Shown here in pieces: positions 23,518 through 34,639 of a stretch of DNA of 56,636 bases. A model generated the notes under the pieces. It made no database searches and had not been told where the DNA came from. It was given only the letters and a program-made list of their open reading frames with translations. Within the stretch, counting starts at the first letter, position 1; every line of letters starts with the position of its first letter. The position numbers were made by a program, and so were the translations under genes. The stretch comes from Glomus cerebriforme (taxonomy: Eukaryota > Glomeromycota > Glomeromycetes > Glomerales > Glomeraceae): positions 15,449 to 72,084 of the forward strand of contig QKYT01000575.1 of the NCBI GenBank assembly GCA_003550305.1, written 5' to 3'.

Positions 23518-25374
23518 ATGACTTTGACGACACCTCCACCTTCTGTCAAAAGTGAAGAATTAGTTTGTCTTTGGGATCAATGTTTTCGTACTTTTGAAGA
23601 TCCTGAATTACTTTATGGTCACTTAGCTCATGATCACGTTGGCCGTAAATCTACTGGAAATTTATGTCTTAATTGTCATTGGGATAAATGTGAAGTGGTA
23701 ACCACCAAAAGAGATCATATCACTAGTCACTTAAGAGTTCATGTTCCTCTTAAACCACATGTTTGTGAAAATTGTAAGAAAGCTTTTAAACGTCCTCAAG
23801 ATTTAAAGAAACATGAGAAAATTCATACGGATCAACATCAACAACAAATTTTGATGGGAAGAACTAATAGAGCAAGAAATCTTCAACCTCCTACTCCTCC
23901 TCATTGTTCTTCTTCCTCTGAACATTCTCCTTCAATATCTTCTGCTTCTTCTCCTCATCATATTCCGCTTTCGCCTGGTAACAGCGTTACCTCCGATTTA
24001 ACCAATAATGATTATTTACCATCAAATTATGATTATTCTCAAATTGCTAATACTGACATATATAATTATCCGAATGCTTTTCTAATGGATTCTACATCTG
24101 GTTTAAATTATAATCGTACTAATAATAAACGTAGTGTTGATGTATTTGATGGTTTCGTTCAAGACGTTAAAAGAAAACGTATTGAACCTCATTACAATGA
24201 TGGTAAGATAGAGAGATATATATACATTTTTTTTCTTTTTTTTTTTGAATTATTTTTAACAAACTTAATTTCGTTAATTTTAGTTTTGTTCAGAAAATTG
24301 GAGACTTTATCTAAAGTCATGAATCAAGAAGGATTAGAATTTGATTCACTTCCGTCTCTTAATACAAAAGAAGATTTTAATCAAATTAGTGAATTTTTTG
24401 CTTGTACTATGAGAGAGCTTAATCATGATCAAATATTGGATGAGAATGGATTCGATATTTTAGGCTCATACGACTCAAATCCTCAATTAATGTCACTTCC
24501 TCTTGATACTTTTTCGACTGATACGAATACATATTTAAATTTAGATGATAGTAATACTGTTGATACAAATATTTTATATCCTGATAATTATTCTACAACT
24601 GTTAATCCTCCTGTTGTTTTATCTATTCCTACAACTATTCCAACTACTACTGATCTTTATAATTCCAATGCTTTTCCATCTCCACCTGAAGAAACAAACA
24701 ATTGGTCTGCAAATGGTCTATTTGATCAATTAATTTATGATACGGCTAATCAAACCACATCTACATCTACTACTACTACTGCTACTACTACACCTCAACC
24801 ATTTTCCGCTACACAATCTCTCGTTTTTACTTCTGGAAGCGGATATGAAGTTCCCGTTTCATTACCTACTACTGAATATATCGATGTAGCCCCAGAGTTG
24901 ACTCCTCAACAAATACATGTTAAAGCTCAACATAATGCTCCAACCAAATCAACATCTTCGATTGAAAAAATTCCTAAGATAGAAGCATTGAGTGCTCCTA
25001 TTGTAAAGAAAGAATCACAAGAGGAAGATACTAATTCTGTAATATCCAAGGATGTAAAGCCATGTGCACAATCATCTGAGATTATGACAAGAATATCACC
25101 ATCTGTTTCTCAAAAGAAACAAGGAGAGGAGGCAAAGACGCCTAAACAAGAAAAAACGGATGATATTATGGATCTATTATCCAAGAGTCTATATGATATC
25201 GATCTAGACGGAGATAAAAAAATCAACGATAAAAAAATTGATAATGTTTTAAGAGCTAAACACGCTGCTCTTGTTGCCACTCTTTATAATAAATTCAATC
25301 AACTTTCTAAGAGATTGGATGAACATGTAAAGGAAACAGATAATGTTAAAGTAAAAATAGAAGTGGGATATTAA
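23518..25374 (+). CDS. pacC: PacC/Rim101 pH-response transcription factor
   Basis: Two exons, 23518-24202 and 24284-25374, with an 81-nt GT-AG intron; 591 aa. Three C2H2 fingers match PacC: C17/C22/H35/H40, C53/C58/H71/H75 and C83/C86/H99/H103. The diagnostic stretches are [30 protein letters not shown] and [18 protein letters not shown]. In ascomycetes this factor is activated by proteolysis at alkaline pH through the Pal/Rim pathway on endosomes and binds GCCARG. The rest is Ser/Thr/Pro-rich with an acidic C-terminal region ([20 protein letters not shown]). I do not see clear paired YPxL PalA-binding motifs, so processing may differ. The intron is a multiple of three without stops, so its retention would not break the frame. 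The upstream gap holds five GCCAAG sites. Confidence 0.93.
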   Translation: MTLTTPPPSVKSEELVCLWDQCFRTFEDPELLYGHLAHDHVGRKSTGNLCLNCHWDKCEVVTTKRDHITSHLRVHVPLKPHVCENCKKAFKRPQDLKKHEKIHTDQHQQQILMGRTNRARNLQPPTPPHCSSSSEHSPSISSASSPHHIPLSPGNSVTSDLTNNDYLPSNYDYSQIANTDIYNYPNAFLMDSTSGLNYNRTNNKRSVDVFDGFVQDVKRKRIEPHYNDGKIERYIYIFFLFFFELFLTNLISLILVLFRKLETLSKVMNQEGLEFDSLPSLNTKEDFNQISEFFACTMRELNHDQILDENGFDILGSYDSNPQLMSLPLDTFSTDTNTYLNLDDSNTVDTNILYPDNYSTTVNPPVVLSIPTTIPTTTDLYNSNAFPSPPEETNNWSANGLFDQLIYDTANQTTSTSTTTTATTTPQPFSATQSLVFTSGSGYEVPVSLPTTEYIDVAPELTPQQIHVKAQHNAPTKSTSSIEKIPKIEALSAPIVKKESQEEDTNSVISKDVKPCAQSSEIMTRISPSVSQKKQGEEAKTPKQEKTDDIMDLLSKSLYDIDLDGDKKINDKKIDNVLRAKHAALVATLYNKFNQLSKRLDEHVKETDNVKVKIEVGY

Positions 25375-25988
25375 TCAATTACGCAAGGAAAGAATATGGA
25401 GAATTTTTTTTTAAAAAAAATAATTTCCTTTGTCAAATATCTTATTTATTAACCGGTCAGGTGATTCTATGATAACATAAATACATAAATAGATTTATTA
25501 CATTATATTTTCGTTTTTTTGAACATTATAAATCATTTTCAGAGTAGGATGTTATGATTGTTTTTAAAATTCAAATGAAAGAACATATATCGAAGGTGCT
25601 AGTGGTTATCGTTCTTTTATAAAGTTTATTTTCCTTTATATTTATATAAAAATCTTTTTGGAATTTAAGTGATTATGAATAAGGTTATATGGTTTATGAT
25701 TTTTATGTTTATTTATTATAACCCTTTTTTTGTATAATATACATCATATTTTATTGATTTTTCTTATAACTAAAATTCTCGTCTTTTTATGATATTGTCA
25801 ATATTGTCATATTATAGATAATAAAATAAATTGATAAAAGAAATATGTATGCCTGAAAGTATATTTAATAATATTTAATATGTTGAAAAAAAAAATATAA
25901 TAAGTATTATTATATCGGTTTTTTTTTGAAAATATCTCAAATCGGCTTTAATGAAAAAAAAACACTATAAATTTATTTTGTTGCCAAA
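25375..25988. other. Convergent 3' region between pacC and NSE1
   Basis: AT-rich 3' flanks of two converging genes. AATAAA-type words occur on the plus strand (25820-25826) and minus-strand candidates lie near 25972. No gene is seen. Confidence 0.5.
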
Positions 25989-27260
25989 TTAAAAATCATC
26001 ACCATCATCCCCATCTTGGTTCATTTCATCATTATCATTATCATTATCACCAACTTCTGTCTCTTGGAATCTTCTAGTAACTCTTGTCATTGTTCGATTG
26101 TTTGGTTTCCTAATTCTTGATACACTACCACTGCTACCATTATCACCAATTATATTAGAATCCCAATCTATTTTACAAGTTGGACATGCTTTATCATTTC
26201 TTGAATCAAAATATCGGTGGGCACAATGATGGTGAAAACGTGCTTTACATTGTGCCACTTTGCATCGTTGTCCCTAATATATCATTTTTGTGTAAAAAGA
26301 AAAAAAAAAAAAAATTCTAAAAATTTATTTATTAATAAATTGATTCTTACCTTTGTAACAATATCAAAACACAAAGTACACTCTAAAAGAATATCTTCGA
26401 ATTCTTCTTTGAGGAAATGTTGTAGTTCTAATATAGTTCTTTGACTCAACGAATATATTCCTCCACTGTAATATAAAATTGATATTCAATTTAAGTGAAC
26501 ATTCCTATATATTTTGAATTAATTGATAATTACCGTGACTTATTTAACCATTTATCATCGACGAATCGTTGTAATAGTGTCTCTCCATTACTTTTTGATA
26601 TAGAAGGTTTTAATTTTGAAGCTTCTTTTAAAGCCAAAATTGACGATACAGAAAATGCCTCATCTTCTGCCGTAACAATAAGTTCTATCTTTTGTTTGAA
26701 TTTAATTTGATTATAATTATGAAAATGAGAATCTCAAAGAGTTTTAATAAAACTATAAAAGGAGTTTTACCAAACGTCTGAAATATGTTATTTCTATAGG
26801 TGTATATTCAGTGGCTAGTTTTGCGATTTCGTCTCCATTTGTATTAACCTATTAAAAGTAAAATCTAAACCATTTTTTTCAGGAAAAGAAAATTTGAAAA
26901 TTTTAATTTAAAGTACCAAAGCCCAAACTGCAGTTCCGGTTTCTTCTTCATGACTTTTTCTAAATTCCAAATCTATAGTATTTAGTTTTGTATTAATTGT
27001 CGCGATAAATCCTGTAAAGGCTTCTGGATCTTGAACTAATAAAGATTAAAATTTGTACAAATCAAGTATCATATAATGATTCTTTTGATAATAGTGAAGA
27101 TTTGAAGTAGATATTTGAAGTGAATATTTAAATTACTACCGTCAGTCGCTTCATATGCTTTATTGTATAATTCAATTGCTGTAGCTTCAGTAAAGAACCT
27201 TTCGGAAAGAGAAGCTTGTAAAAATAATCTATGTGCATCTGTATACTCGTTATTCATCAT
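25989..27260 (-). CDS. NSE1: Nse1, RING-like subunit of the SMC5/6 complex
   Basis: Six exons, all phase-consistent: 27140-27260, 26917-27035, 26771-26848, 26534-26688, 26351-26465 and 25989-26273; 290 aa. The middle carries the winged-helix signature of the family, WALVNTNGDEIAKLATEYTP then IEITYFRRL. The C-terminal zinc domain (about 187-229) has C187, C190, C200, C205, H212, C213, H215, C226 and C229 in the order of the Nse1-type RING-like finger, with CPTCKIDW at its end. Nse1 is the E3-like partner of Nse3/Nse4 in the SMC5/6 complex, which resolves recombination and replication intermediates in the nucleus. The last 50 residues form an Asp/Asn-rich acidic tail. The two ATGs at the start are adjacent; either could be used. 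Confidence 0.92.
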
Positions 27261-28143
27261 ATTTTATCAGCTAACAAAAAAGAAAGGGTTTGGGATCGCG
27301 ATTCGACTCGATTCTCACGAGTGACGATTACATCGATAAGCGTAACAATATCATGTGTTTGATTTATTTATTTAATTTAAAGAGATCTACAAAGATCTGC
27401 GGATTAATGACCCGGTCTAATTAATAAAATTTCCGAGTTAGCACAAAATTTCAATTCATTTCAAATTTAAAATTTCTGATTGAGATTTGTTCATTTTTTG
27501 TGAAATTTTTTTTTTTTTTTTATAAGAAATTTTTTTTACATGTTCGTTCTACATAAAAAACCACCCAAATGAAAGTATAATAAAAAAAAAAGGAAAATGA
27601 AGAAGGGGTAATAGTAAAAGGAATAAAGTCAACTATATAGTACACTAAGTTGACCAAGAAATAATGAAAAGGTGAGTAAAGCGAACAATCAAAAAAAAAT
27701 AATATTTAATTTTAAAATAAAAATGAAATCAGAAAATATATATACTGGAACTACGGATCTGTTGTAAATTTAACAAGGCGGGATAAGGTGGAATAAAACT
27801 AGAGGAAAAAACATGAGAAAACAAATACACATCGTTTCTCTTTTTAGGGATAAAGTTGTAGAATTTTGTATGGAGGATATATTTTTTTAAAAATTTCCTC
27901 CTAAATAACATATATAAAATAAAGTCCAATGTTCGTAAAAAAAAAATATATATATTTGTGAAATCCAGTTCTAATAATATATACACATACATATACACAC
28001 ACCCCATATATAAAACATGCACACACAATAATACGCTCCAAATTTCTCTTAGTTTTTTCCGTGACAAAGACGTTGCGTTGAAGTGATAACAGTATTTGAA
28101 GACAACGTCCACCAGCCAGCCAAGTATACAAGATTTAAAATGT
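27261..28143. other. Intergenic: NSE1 promoter and 3' UTR of the KH gene
   Basis: Both flanking genes are on the minus strand. 27280-27345 is richer in GC (GATCGCGATTCGACTCGATT region) and probably belongs to the NSE1 promoter. 27880-28080 has TA/CA microsatellites (ATATATAC, ACACAC). ORFs of 76-148 codons here are antisense to nothing and low-complexity, so they are not called. Confidence 0.5.
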
Positions 28144-29505
28144 TTAGGAATCAGAATCACCATTTGCAGTTGCACTCAAACGACGGTCCTTTTCATTTTC
28201 TAGCTGATTATATAATAAGAAAAGGGCTTTCTCATTGGCTTCAGGTGATCCTTGAATTGTGAACATTCGCTCACCAGTTTCATCATGCGGCGTCTTTGCA
28301 ATGCTGATGCGGGAACCGGAAAGTCTGCGAATTTCAGAAATTTTTGAACCAGCTTTACCAATAATACACCCAACCATATCAGCAGGAATAGAAATATTTT
28401 GAGTTCGAATGCTGTTACTATCATAGTTGTTATTACTGTTAGATTGACGACGATTATTATTATGATAATCGTTGCGACGAATGAAATCAGTCCCATTGCC
28501 AGTACGGGTAGTGTAATCATTACGGCGAGCGGTAGAATAACTTGAAGTTACTTTAATGGCAGGATTATATAGGACTGTCCCGATACCACGTTCGTTATCT
28601 TCGATAAGACACTTGCCAATTTCCCACACTGCAACACGAATGGCCTCGACAGTTCCTTGAACTTCCACAACTCTTTCCGTACTTTGAGGAAGCATCTCTT
28701 TTGAAGCAACCATCCTAGCTCCAGAGACATCTTGAATATGTTTAATTTTAAGGCCTTGACGGCCGATGATGGTCCCCATCAAGTTATGAGAAATAAGCAA
28801 ACGAACAGAAGTAAATGCATTAGGTGGAGGAGTAATTGGAGTTGAATTAGGACTTGCATTCACTGGATTCTCAAGGAGGGTTTGCGCGATCAAAGAATAC
28901 GCCTATAATAAAGGATTAAAGTTAAAATTATTAAGTAAATTAATTATAAATAGATCAATGTATTTACAATAAGATCTAATTGCGTCAATGTAGAAATTTC
29001 AAATTATGATGTCTATTAAAAAATAAGCATTGACATAAATATAAATTTTTACCTTGGCTACACCATCAAGAGTACCTGCGACAGATAAAACTCTGTCATG
29101 AACACCTTGCACGACTTTAGATACACCGGCTTTAACACCAGTAGTTTCTCTCAACTCGGCAACATTTTTACCAGCTTTACCAATAATAACTCCAGCCTCT
29201 TTTGTAGAAACCAACGCTCTAAGGGTAAGTTGAGAGTTTGATATATCTCCAGCCTCATCTTCGTTAACCTCTTCTTTAACTTCTATTTCAGCACCGTTAA
29301 TCTCGGTAGTAACAGCTTGATCGGTCGAAGTAACAAAAGAGGTGTTAAGTTCAAGAAGTGTATGCGAATTAGCTGTGAGGGCAGGAGTGGAAGAGGTGGA
29401 AGAGGTGGTGGTGTTGGTGCCGTTATTTGTAGTTGCGACCGCAGGAACATTAGTTCCATTATTTTCGGGTTGGTCTTGAACACCTGTACGAGTATCGTTT
29501 GCCAT
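28144..29505 (-). CDS. Triple-KH-domain RNA-binding protein (PCBP/Rnc1-like)
   Basis: Two exons, 29053-29505 and 28144-28902 (phase 0 junction), 403 aa. Three KH domains each have an intact GxxG loop: IIGKAGKN (GKAG 109-112), IIGRQGLK (GRQG 198-201) and IIGKAGSK (GKAG 333-336). Each is followed by the variable loop and a hydrophobic helix. The N-terminal 90 residues are Asn/Thr-rich and acidic, and a Asn/Arg/Ser/Tyr-rich linker (about 270-320) separates KH2 and KH3. Layout and length match the poly(C)-binding class that includes fission yeast Rnc1 and budding yeast Pbp2/Hek2. These bind C-rich single-stranded RNA and control mRNA stability or localisation. The exact orthology is not resolved. 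A small ORF 0.5-0.7 kb upstream could be part of its 5' leader. Confidence 0.9.
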
Positions 29506-30863
29506 TTTTTATACGTCAAGTTTGTTGGTTGTCTACATAATATATGATTTTGATATATAAATTTGTTACAAATATGTATTAACATACAACGCTTTTTATG
29601 ACTAACTTCTTATCTTAGATTATATATTGAGTATTTCGTTTTATTACCTTAAACTTCCTAAACCTAATAATATAACGGAAATAACCCGTTTTCCGTTTTG
29701 AGGAAAAGTCGTTAGCACAAGGAATAAGGAAAGGCTTCCTAGGAAGTATCTTTTATTATTTTCTGAGTTTATCAAAGATAAACCCGAGTGAGGAACAAGA
29801 GAGCGTTCCGATGTTAAGGTAGGTCAAGTCACAGGAATAATAAAGGTGGCGAAAAGATCGAGGTATATTCGAGGTATATGTAAAAAATTTTTTTTAAAAT
29901 TTTTTTTTTTTATTTTAATAATATATATATGGGTAGGGTGGAATTGAGGGAATAATAAAGGGTTGCGTAGTATGAGGGGGAAAGGGTGGTATTATTTTTT
30001 TTTGTTCCAATGTTCGTTAAATTTGTTTTTTTTTCTTTTGGGGAAGGGTAAATGTCCCCTGTGCCGCGAACAGTGCACAAACCTGATTATTTGATGACGT
30101 GCTTTCTCTATAGTCCTGTGGATCATGCTTGCCGAACAAAGAAGATCCAAGCCCAAAATCAAAAATGGGAGAAATTCTTGCCATTCAGTAGATCAGAAAT
30201 GGTATTTCACCTGTAAAAAGTCGCATATCTATAAATCAAACAATGCACATTTAGCTGCGGGTTTTTTTTTTTTAGCTCGGTAAGTTTTTTTTTCAATGAG
30301 CCCAAAACAAAAATGATTCACAAGATTTTTTTATTATATGAATATATAAAAAAAAAATATTTGATAAAATAATAATTGGTCAAATGTCAAAATGTATCTT
30401 GTTATCCTTTTTTATTTATAAAATAGAATCAAAATATAGAATAGCAGATAGAATCAAAATTTTCTGCATATATGTATATTTTTAATAATAAATTTTTTAA
30501 TATGAAACAAAAATACGGTAACTGAGAGAATTTTATCGAAAATCCAATAAACTTTCTTTACAAATGAAAATATAAATATATAGAATATTTAAAATAATTT
30601 CGATTCAGTGTGAAAGGATAATCAATATTTGTATAAAAAAATATACAATTGAGAATTTGGCTTGTAAATAGGATAATAGGATATATACTGTATTAATACT
30701 AAACTTTTTTCTTTTATTTACTACTAACAAATTAAAGGTTTATATAATACAATTATGATTTATTAACTTTTTTTTAAAAAAAATTAAATCAACCTTATTA
30801 ATCAATTTCCTGTAATATTACTAATTAATAATAAAATCAATGCCTGAAAATGACGCGATTAAT
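29506..30863. other. Intergenic region upstream of the KH gene
   Basis: It includes the perfect 12-bp palindrome CTTCCTAGGAAG at 29735-29746, a GT-rich stretch (29930-30000), and an unusually GC-rich island at 30050-30190 holding the small ORF listed separately. From 30300 to 30863 it is A/T-rich and is the 3' side of the methyltransferase gene. No tRNA or snRNA was recognised. Confidence 0.5.
30017..30184 (-). CDS. Small ORF (55 aa) in a GC-rich island, possible leader peptide/uORF of the KH gene
   Basis: ATG at 30184-30182, stop at 30017-30019. The peptide starts MARISPIFDFGLGSSLFGKH and goes on DPQDYRESTSSNNQ. A consensus-like donor (CAG/GTTTGT) follows that point, so the true coding exon may end at about 30083. 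If spliced to the acceptor ATGTAG at about 29535 it would add eight residues and stop a few nt before the KH start codon, making a uORF. An acceptor-like TTTTTACAG lies just upstream of the ATG. The island is far less AT-rich than its surroundings, which suggests constraint. I do not recognise the peptide. It could equally be the only visible exon of another gene. Confidence 0.35.
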   Translation of the reverse strand: MARISPIFDFGLGSSLFGKHDPQDYRESTSSNNQVCALFAAQGTFTLPQKKKKQI

Positions 30864-32858
30864 TCACTCGCCTGAATTTCGGATAAATATCAAACATCTT
30901 TCAAATCCTTGATTATCTCTGATAGATTTAATACATTCCCATCCAGCGAAAATTGTTTTAACTTTTTCTGACATTTTACTCCCTACTTCCAAAATAACTA
31001 AAGAATCCTTCTTTAAAATATCAAGATTATTTATGTATGAATATTCTAAAGATTCATGTAACAGCCGGTAGAATTTATAACCACCTTCTTCAGTAAAAAG
31101 TGCGTTAGATGGTTCAAATTTACGTAAATCATCATCTGGGAGTGATCGAACGATATCCAGATATGGTGGATTACATACAAGTATATCAAAACCTTTATTA
31201 TGTACTGATTCATAGTTGTGAAGATTCGAGAAATCAACTTTTTGAAAGTCATAATTATCATTGTTGGAAATAAAGAGTTTCAGATGTCGTTCTGCATTTT
31301 TACGTGCAATATCTAGAGCAGAAGAATTAATATCTAATCCTAATCCAAAGACATGAGGTAAAATTGTTTTCTTAATTTGAAGTTTCAGAGACAAAATATA
31401 ATGCAATATGGAAATAAGAATGCATCCCGATCCTGTTCCGCAATCTAGTATTGAAAACACATTATCACTATCTCTTCCTTTATCTTTCCAGAATCCAGAA
31501 TCTAACTTATTCAAAAATATGTCTATGACTTCGCGTACTAGATATTCTGTTGATATTCTAGGAATCATTGTATCTTGATTAACAAAAAATCTCAATTTAA
31601 AAAATTCCTAATTATAACATTTAACATGATTAATATGAGACAAGTCCATGCGGGAAAATTAAATGAGATTGAATACCTTTTCTCCGGTAATATATGCTGT
31701 TGGTAAAATTCTTGAATCTAGTTGATCAGATATTTCAATTCCATATAGTCGTAATTCTTTAATAGTTTCATTTTTTTTTTGTTCAAAAAACTTTAACTCA
31801 CGTTGGCGTAATTTCTGATTAAGATATTCAATCATTTAATCGTCATCCCTAATATTTAGTATATAAGAACTAATACATTAATTGAATGTCGTTAGCTACA
31901 TTCCTTTACCTCAAATTTTTCCGGTTCATCGGTAGTCACTTTAATTTCTTCACTTGTTATAGGATGATTAAAAGTAACTTCCAATAAAGCCATCATTAAA
32001 CTTTTATCTTTACATGATTTTAATTCTTTTGAGCAGGAATTGGAACCAACAATAGGATGATTTATTCGAACAAAATACTCTCGGATGCCAGCACTTGAAA
32101 TCGCAGATTTATTATTTAAAACAATATCCAATGTTGTGAGATACTTTTCTTTGCCGGATGTACTACGAGTAAATTTGACATGTTGCAACGCAAAAGGTGG
32201 TGCGTGATTATGAAAAAAAGGTTCATCCAAAGAAGGAAATTTACCATGACAAAGAATTCGATATCTTTGTCGAATAGCACCGCTTTTAAGTAAGGCCATA
32301 AGTTTAATTTTTATCTCACGAGACTTGGAAACGATGACCTTCAATTACAAGGTTTGAAAAATGAATTAAAAAAGTTATTAGTTAGTATATTTGATATGAA
32401 GGACTTACCAAACCATTGACTGCTCTTTGTGTTTTATTAATGCAAGTGTATTCTTTTCCTTCTTTGATAATACCGCTTCCTCCATCCAACACGAACGCCA
32501 AACTTTCTTGTAAACTTCTAATAGGTATACCTGCTTTCTTACAGATAACAGCTAGATATTCATCCTCCAGAAGTGTTTTGTCAGGGATTTCTAACCTGTC
32601 TTTCTCTAATGCAAGTTTATTAACTTGTGAATGTACTATATCCCCTTCTTGAAGTATGCGTGCACTTTCAGCGGTTTTTCCATTAACAAAGATCTCGCCT
32701 CGTTTAAAGCATTCTCTACAGAGTTTCTTAGAAATAATTACAGATCTAAAATTTTGACAGATAAACTTTTCAAGACGCGTACCAGCTTCGTTTTGTTTAA
32801 CTATGCGTGTCAAGTCATAACAGTATTCGGAAGTTTTACTCACCGAATCAAGCTGCAT
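30864..32858 (-). CDS. RluA-like (S4 + degenerate pseudouridine synthase) fused to HemK/PrmC-type N5-glutamine methyltransferase
   Basis: Model of four exons: 32409-32858, 31910-32338, 31677-31814 and 30864-31607; all phase 0, GT-AG, 586 aa. The N-terminal part has an S4 RNA-binding domain (KLCRECFKRGEIFVNGKTAE) and an RluA-like region. Where active enzymes have HRLDRxTSGL, this protein reads INKTQRAVNGL, with Gln144 in place of the catalytic Asp. The C-terminal part is a class I methyltransferase with ILDCGTGSGCILIS (motif I, about 394) and the release-factor/HemK signature CNPPYLD (NPPY 485-488). Its linker ITGEKEFFKLRFFVNQDTMI is typical of PrmC/Mtq1, which methylates the GGQ glutamine of mitochondrial release factor. 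If the 31815-31909 intron is not spliced, the segment splits into two adjacent genes (31892-32858, and 30864-31835 starting MIEYLNQKLRQRE, 300 aa). Confidence 0.7.
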
Positions 32859-33431
32859 TTTTTTTTACAATTTAATAAGAAAAGCAAAAATTAATTTCCG
32901 ACATCACATTATTTAGTTCGGTTACTTTTCCGGTCAGTTCATTAATGTTCATTCATTTTAAAACGTGTTCTCCGCATGTCAAATGAGGATCCTTCCTGTC
33001 GATTCTATTGTAAAATATATATGATCGGCAAGACACACCGAGTTTAACAATAAATATGCTGTAACGTGTTTTGTGTATACATATTGTCACATGTTTAAAA
33101 TTTGCCGACAACTTTGAACTAACTTGAACCCGGCAAGTTCTCCTGCAAGAGGGGTACAATTTTTTTTTAATCACTCTGTGATACCTGCCGATTTTCGCCT
33201 ATTAGTTATTGTAGTAAAAGCAGTTTGGAATCATTTAATATCAACTTCGTTTAAGCTTTTTTTTTCGTTTTTTTTTTTGCATTTGTACCATTATCTTCCA
33301 TCTTTTCCTTCTAGCCAAGCGCTATTTGTAAGAGTATCTATCTGTGAACTCGTGTATATATATAGATATATATATAATTAGAGCAAATTAGTAGCCGGCA
33401 ATAAGAAGGCGAAATACCAGCACAATTGAAT
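32859..33431. promoter_or_regulatory. Divergent promoter region (methyltransferase fusion / RAB5)
   Basis: 573 bp between start codons on opposite strands. It has above-average GC at 32990-33160, pyrimidine-rich tracts at 33255-33315 and a TA repeat at 33350-33378 close to the RAB5 start. No specific factor site was recognised. Confidence 0.5.
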
Positions 33432-34639
33432 ATGTCAAATATTACACGTCAAACTTCTGATTCGGCACTCACTCTTGTTGGTGGAGAAGGTAACCAAGGT
33501 AGCCAACAGCAAAACATAAAACCTATTCAAGTTAAACTAGTCCTTCTTGGTGAGTTTTTTTTTTTTTACCATCGTGTGAAACTTGTTAATATGTTAATCA
33601 AACTATCCTTCTAGCTTTTCATCACGTACTTTAAGTCAAATTTTCTTCTAGAGCTGAAGCTAACAGGCTTTCTTTGTATTTGTGGTTTTGTATTTTATAT
33701 AGGTGAGGCTGCAGTAGGTAAATCTAGCCTGGTACTCAGATTTGTCAATAACGACTTTCAAGAAAATAAAGAACCAACTATTGGTGGTAAGTGGAATATT
33801 TGATCCCATAAAAAAAATTATTATATTCAAAATAATTTTTTTCTTTTAAAATAGCCTTATTTCCTTTGTTTTTTTATTATTATTTAATTTACATAACCAA
33901 ATTTAATATAATTATTCAGCTGCCTTTTTAACGCAAAAATGCCGTATGGAAGACAAAGTACTTAAGTTTGAGATTTGGGATACAGCTGGTCAAGAAAGAT
34001 TTCATTCTTTAGCCCCGATGTATTATCGAAATGCTCAGGCAGCTGTTGTTGTCTATGATGTCACAAAAGCTGTAAGTTTTTGTATATGCAGATTTATCTT
34101 AAATCATAGTAATAATAAAATAGGCTGATCATAAATTTTTTAACAATAAATGGAAACTGGTGGATGGCTACAATTAGGCCTCGCTTGACAAAGCTAAATC
34201 TTGGGTGAAAGAGCTTCAACGTCAGGCGAGTCCTAATATTGTCATTGCTCTTGCAGGTAACAAAATAGATCTTGTCCAACCCGTTGATGAGGGTGAAGAA
34301 GAGTCGGCGAATAGTGGACGACAAGTTCCTACTGAAGAAGCTAAAGCCTACGCAAATGAATTTGGCTTACTATTTTTTGAAACTAGTGCAAAGAAAGGTG
34401 TTGGTGTTCGGGAAGTTTTCACTGAAATTGGTACGAATAATTATTTACAAATTTTGAAAAAAAAGCAAACCCATTTTACTTAATAATAATTTTTCACAGC
34501 AAAGAAAATCCCTCTTGAGCTCATGATGTCCCCTCGCCCCCCACGCCAAGTTCCTTATGGAGGACAAAATCAACTTCCTGGCTTACCAACGGGGAGTGAA
34601 CAAATTGCTGGTGGTACAAACGGAGGATGTAATTGTTAA
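33432..34639 (+). CDS. ypt5: Rab5-family small GTPase (Ypt5/Vps21)
   Basis: Five exons, 33432-33549, 33703-33786, 33920-34071, 34178-34430 and 34500-34639, all phase-consistent; 248 aa. The G motifs are complete: P-loop GEAAVGKS (40-47), switch I with the Rab5-specific PTIGAAFLTQ (64-73), WDTAGQE (87-93), NKID (146-149) and ETSAK (186-190). It ends in CNC, a double geranylgeranylation site. Rab5 proteins drive homotypic fusion and PI3P signalling on early endosomes. The N-terminus has about 33 extra residues before the G domain (Gln/Gly/Ser-rich), somewhat longer than in most Rab5 proteins. The ATG chosen gives [20 protein letters not shown]; an upstream in-frame TTG is not needed. Confidence 0.95.

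Noticed and set aside
27290..27345. tRNA-like B-box words
   Set aside because: No A box, acceptor stem or cloverleaf could be formed.
27729..28175. 148-codon ORF antisense-free downstream of the KH stop
   Set aside because: It starts inside the KH coding frame region and runs into TA/CA microsatellites; it fits the 3' UTR, with no domain.
30060..30240. A snoRNA/snRNA-like gene (C/D-box-like TGATGA and CTGA words)
   Set aside because: The words are not in C-then-D order with terminal stem, and no U1-U6 or U3 signature matches; the small ORF explains the island better.
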